Source: Marthasterias glacialis
Taxonomy: Eukaryota; Echinodermata; Asteroidea; Forcipulatida; Asteriidae
NCBI GenBank assembly: GCA_911728455.2
Contig: OU452234.1
Span: 11,184,031-11,248,030, forward strand
DNA length: 64,000 nucleotides
Direction of reading: 5' to 3'
In this document: positions 60,812-64,000 of the stretch, piece by piece
How positions within the stretch are numbered: position 1 is the first letter of the stretch
Layout: each line of letters begins with the position of its first letter
Position numbers and translations under genes: made by a program
Notes under the pieces: model-generated
Told to the model about the DNA's origin: nothing
The model's database searches: none
Seen by the model: only the letters and a program-made list of their open reading frames with translations

Positions 60812-63800
60812 CTGAAAGATAACACACCCGGTCATAGGGGTCGTATGTGACTAAATTGCAACTTATAAATAAATATTACTGAACTAAATAGCCAAAGCAG
60901 AATATTTGTATATTTGTGTTGAAAACCAAACATTGAGAACGATAACAAATATAAAAATGACCCAAAACAAATAAATAAGCGATAAAAATAAACAAATGAA
61001 AGACTAACACAAACAATATAAGTAAGAACAACGCCCTTTGTATACAAAATGGACGTAACTTCAATTAAATAAGACATGGACGTTTCATATAATACAAGAG
61101 TTTCAAAATATAAGACCTGACGTCACCGAGCTTGCGCCACGCAGCTGATGTCATGTCTTATAATTTGAAACTCATGTATTATTTAAAACGTCAATGTTCC
61201 AATAATTGAAGATACTTTCATTATACAGAGAGGGCTGTTCAGACTTGTATATTTGTGATAGTTTTTTTAATAGATATTTTGATTTTGATCATTTATAAAA
61301 TTTGTCTCTCATCATTTTAAATTATATTTGTTTGGTCGTTTCTTTATTTGTTTTTTGTATTTTTTGTTACCATTTATATAAATTTGATTATATTTTAAAA
61401 CCATTTCGTTACCGTTTTTCACGAAGAGATGAATCCAGCAAATTTAAACGATTTTTCAATTTCTGGGTTGTGTTTCCTTTGACATTATGATGACGTCCTC
61501 AACATGTGTGCTAAGTATGATGACCTACATAGTATATACTATACACTGTATAGTTTGTTAATCACAACTATTGCATGAATAGACAGGTGTCTACCGACTG
61601 AGATTTGCGTTTTCACGAAGTGACGAATCCCAACCACGTGATACAACGCTGCACACAATATAATACATGTACATACATTTCGGCAAGTAGCCGTGTTGTC
61701 TTTATTTTGCGTTTTCACGAAGTAAGAATCCCACATTCGCTGCATTTAGTGTATGGTGTCTTGTTCTCTCGTCTCCACGAAGTGACAAATCCCTGTACTG
61801 TATAGACATTATGCGTTTAGACCTAGCTTTTTCATGAAGTGGCGAATCATTTTGGAAATTAACAGCTTACTAATTACAATGTAAATGATACTAATGCCGA
61901 CCCTATAGTGTACTTTAATATGTATACTATCTCATAAAGGGGAAGTAATTATAATTTTTTTTACTTCCAAAAACTAGAAAAAAGTGATTACGTCAAAACC
62001 TTGTTTACTTCTACGTGAACAGATTCGTGAAACGGCAACAACTTCTTTTTTTAATCATATTATTTGGTGCAATATATCTGATTTCGTCCTCGATATTTTG
62101 GTTGTAAAATTATATGGCTTTGCCATTAAGTATAATATGGTTTTGCTCTTAAATATTAAGTTAAGAAATTTATATTTATAAGTGGTAGTTTTAGTTACAT
62201 ATGGACCCTAACACATAAGTGTAAAGTTGCTGTAGGCAGGGGCAGGAGGGGTTGAAAACGGTTCTTACTTAACTTAGGTATGGCAATGTAGTTTATACTA
62301 TTGCTAAGAACAAATGAAACACAGACGGAGAGGGTTTGTTGAAAGAAGTGAGGTAACATTTTTATTTACTTCAAACCGTACAGGCTCTACGGTCGCTCAG
62401 CTCAAGACGTAGGCCCTATTTTGTCCTTCCTATGTCGGCATTACACCGAGATTTGTATGTATTGCTATCTAAATGAACTGATATGACCAGCATAGAAAAT
62501 AATGCAACTTCAAAGCGCCCCCAATCTGCACGATGTCTGGATTATGCTTTATGTGATTTCGTGGACACAGTTATTAGAACCAAACAGCAATAAAATCAAT
62601 GAAAACTGGTTGATCACAGCGATTGTCAAATGTTTTGGTATTAGCTACTAGTCTGCTCCTAACTTCTTACCTGCGGTTCCTGAGTAATTTCCAACAGTCA
62701 GCCTGTAATTGTCACTCACATCGGCGATGCTGAACGAGTCATAGACGGCATACCCAGTTCTGTTTTCGAAGTCTGAGAGATCCACGCGGAGTTCGTACTC
62801 GCCCTGAGCGGTCAGACGGTGCAAGTTGTCGTTACCGAGCCAAAACTCTCCCTCTAGATCCCCAAAGCCCCGGCTGTAGTTGGCAAAGTCCAAATAGAAA
62901 TCCACACTGCCGTCCTTACGCCGCTGGAATACCTATTAAAAGAATTTCACACATCATGACTTTGTCTTCACATAAAATATTGCTTCATACTGTCAAAAAG
63001 GTGTGCTCTTTTTGTTTTTATTTATATTCTGGGTTTTTGTCAAATCCGTAACATCTTACCGTCCAGCCGCCACCGTCTGTCTCCATATCACAGTACACAC
63101 TGAAAGGCTCATCGTAGTTCAGCGGTTTGACTTTGTACACGCCACTCTTCGTCGCACCCCTTTTGAGGATGTCGGAACAATCTTTCACTGAAAAATCCAC
63201 CAGTAAACCGCCTAATTATGAAGAAGGAAAAAAAATATTACAAATTTCTTCTCTTGGAAAGTCATGTAATCATAAGGCTCTAAATTCGTCAGCAAGTCTG
63301 ACCATGAAAGCAATGAAATTTAACCTACCACTGGTGGTTAGGAGTTTAATTACCGAAGATACTGATTCCTGCAACTTATCCATCTTACGTCTTGTATCCT
63401 CTAGCTCAGACGTAACCGTTTCTTGATTGCCGGACACTGCTACCTGTAACTCATCCATCTTACGTCTCGTATCTTGTAGCTCAAACGTAACCGTTTCTTG
63501 ATTACCAGAAACTGCTACTTGTAACTCTTCCATCTGACGTCTCGTATCTTGCAACTGAAGTGTTGTGTTTCTCAGCTCAGATGCAACCGTTTCTTGATTG
63601 CCGGACACTGCTACCAGTAACTCTTCCATCTGACGTCTCGTATCTTTTAACTTAAGTGTTGTGTTTCTTAGCTCGAAAGTAACCATGTCTTGGTTGGTCG
63701 ATACTGCATCCTGCAACGTAGCCACTTTACTGTTGGTGTTTTCAAGCTCTAATGAAACGACGTGTTGAACTGTTGAAGAGTTGCAGCCAATCTCCAAGTT

Positions 63801-63962
63801 CTTTGGAGGAGAGCGTGCGCATACCGGTGGGTTGATCGTGACGTGTGGCCGGCACACGCACATTGCAGACTCGCTGTTCTCACTGAGGGGATACGTGTCG
63901 TTGCTACGCTCAGCTTCAGACATTACTATCATGACAAGCACGAGAAAGACAAACGGCCCCAT
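60480..63962 (-). CDS. Secreted fibrinogen-related domain (FReD) protein, four exons
   Basis: Join on the minus strand: 63962-63329, 63211-63060, 62932-62671, 60811-60480; 459 residues with all GT/AG sites and phases consistent. Residues 1-17 are a signal peptide ([17 protein letters not shown]). Cysteines at 35, 37, 48 and 60 could link chains. Residues about 70-205 form a repeated coiled coil. The fibrinogen domain starts at KDC (Cys223) and shows GGGWT, Cys223/Cys252, a calcium-site STKDRDND (363-369), Cys375/Cys388 and the ligand-pocket region [13 protein letters not shown], ending TEMKIR (422-427). This is the ficolin/tachylectin-like class: oligomeric secreted lectins, often in innate immunity, although ligand and role here are inferred only. 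I started at ATG 63962 because it opens the signal peptide. The last 30 residues (430-459) are an unusual acidic Ser/Glu tail. Predicted N-glycosylation sites include NDT (21) and NSS (61). Confidence 0.9.
61079..61192. mobile_element. Foldback MITE inside FReD intron 3
   Basis: 61079-61125 pairs with 61146-61192 as an inverted repeat with several mismatches (GACGTTTCATATAATACAAG against GACGTTTTAAATAATACATG, then AGTTTCAAA, TATAAGAC). Loop of about 20 bp. Non-coding. Confidence 0.8.
61410..61855 (+). repeat. Five spaced copies of a TTCACGAAGTGACGAATCC motif in FReD intron 3
   Basis: Variants of this motif lie near 61418, 61612, 61711, 61775 and 61831. Spacing shrinks from about 190 to about 56 bp and the sequence between copies is not obviously repeated. 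All are in the same orientation. Confidence 0.65.
62671..62932 (-). CDS. FReD gene exon 3: central fibrinogen domain
   Basis: Acceptor TTTTAATAG, donor GTAAGA; codes 263-349 plus one base. Reads [53 protein letters not shown], matching the family's core strands. NRT is a possible glycosylation site. Confidence 0.93.
63060..63211 (-). CDS. FReD gene exon 2: start of the fibrinogen domain
   Basis: Acceptor CATAATTAG, donor GTAAGA; codes residues 212-262. Contains [27 protein letters not shown], the hallmark opening of the domain. Confidence 0.93.
63329..63962 (-). CDS. FReD gene exon 1: signal peptide, Cys cluster, coiled coil
   Basis: Codes residues 1-211 plus one base, ending before donor GTAGGTTA. 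The coiled coil contains four successive modules of the type [18 protein letters not shown]. The first two modules carry an extra heptad, RNTTLKL or RNTTLQL, absent from the last two, so module length is 32 or 25 residues. RNTT is also a glycosylation sequon. Confidence 0.9.
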
Positions 63963-64000
63963 CGCGTTCAAAATGACAAGATTTCTATAGTTGTGTGGAT

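Overview
The window looks like nuclear DNA of a marine invertebrate deuterostome, most likely an echinoderm. This is an inference. It rests on AT-rich non-coding DNA, TTAGGG-type telomeric repeats (not the arthropod TTAGG), a spliced fibrinogen-related gene, a cathepsin D-like relic, and many short inverted-repeat elements of the kind common in such genomes (for example ends reading CCCAATTTCATAAAGCTGC). No bacterial operon, phage or CRISPR locus is present.

Layout. 636-18417 is one tandem array of a 66-bp unit (about 270 copies by length), built into higher-order blocks of 1.1-6.4 kb. 18.4-25.4 kb is AT-rich DNA with a 46-bp minisatellite, an 800-bp tetranucleotide tract and foldback elements. 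25.5-32.5 kb is a second, unrelated array of an 82-bp unit (about 85 copies), also with higher-order blocks. 33-60 kb is a patchwork of short terminal-inverted-repeat (TIR) elements, a tRNA-derived SINE, an interstitial telomeric block (42.7-43.6 kb), a Helitron-like protein fragment (45.9-46.4 kb) and a spliced aspartic-protease pseudogene on the minus strand (39.06-41.15 kb).

The only gene that can be read as intact is at the right end on the minus strand (63962 to 60480, four exons, 459 residues). It encodes a secreted fibrinogen-domain protein with a signal peptide, a cysteine cluster, a repeated coiled coil and a fibrinogen C-terminal domain. After the normal end of that domain the reading frame runs into a degenerate hexamer repeat and gains an acidic Ser/Glu tail. 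Its promoter lies outside or at the very edge of the window.

Almost all long open reading frames left of 33 kb come from repeat periodicity and are not genes. I did not find a multi-gene system. The observations most worth following are the fixed 17-bp core in the 66-bp satellite, the acidic tail of the fibrinogen protein, the multiply disabled protease relic, and a group of elements sharing AATAGACC ends, one of which carries Helitron-like coding sequence.
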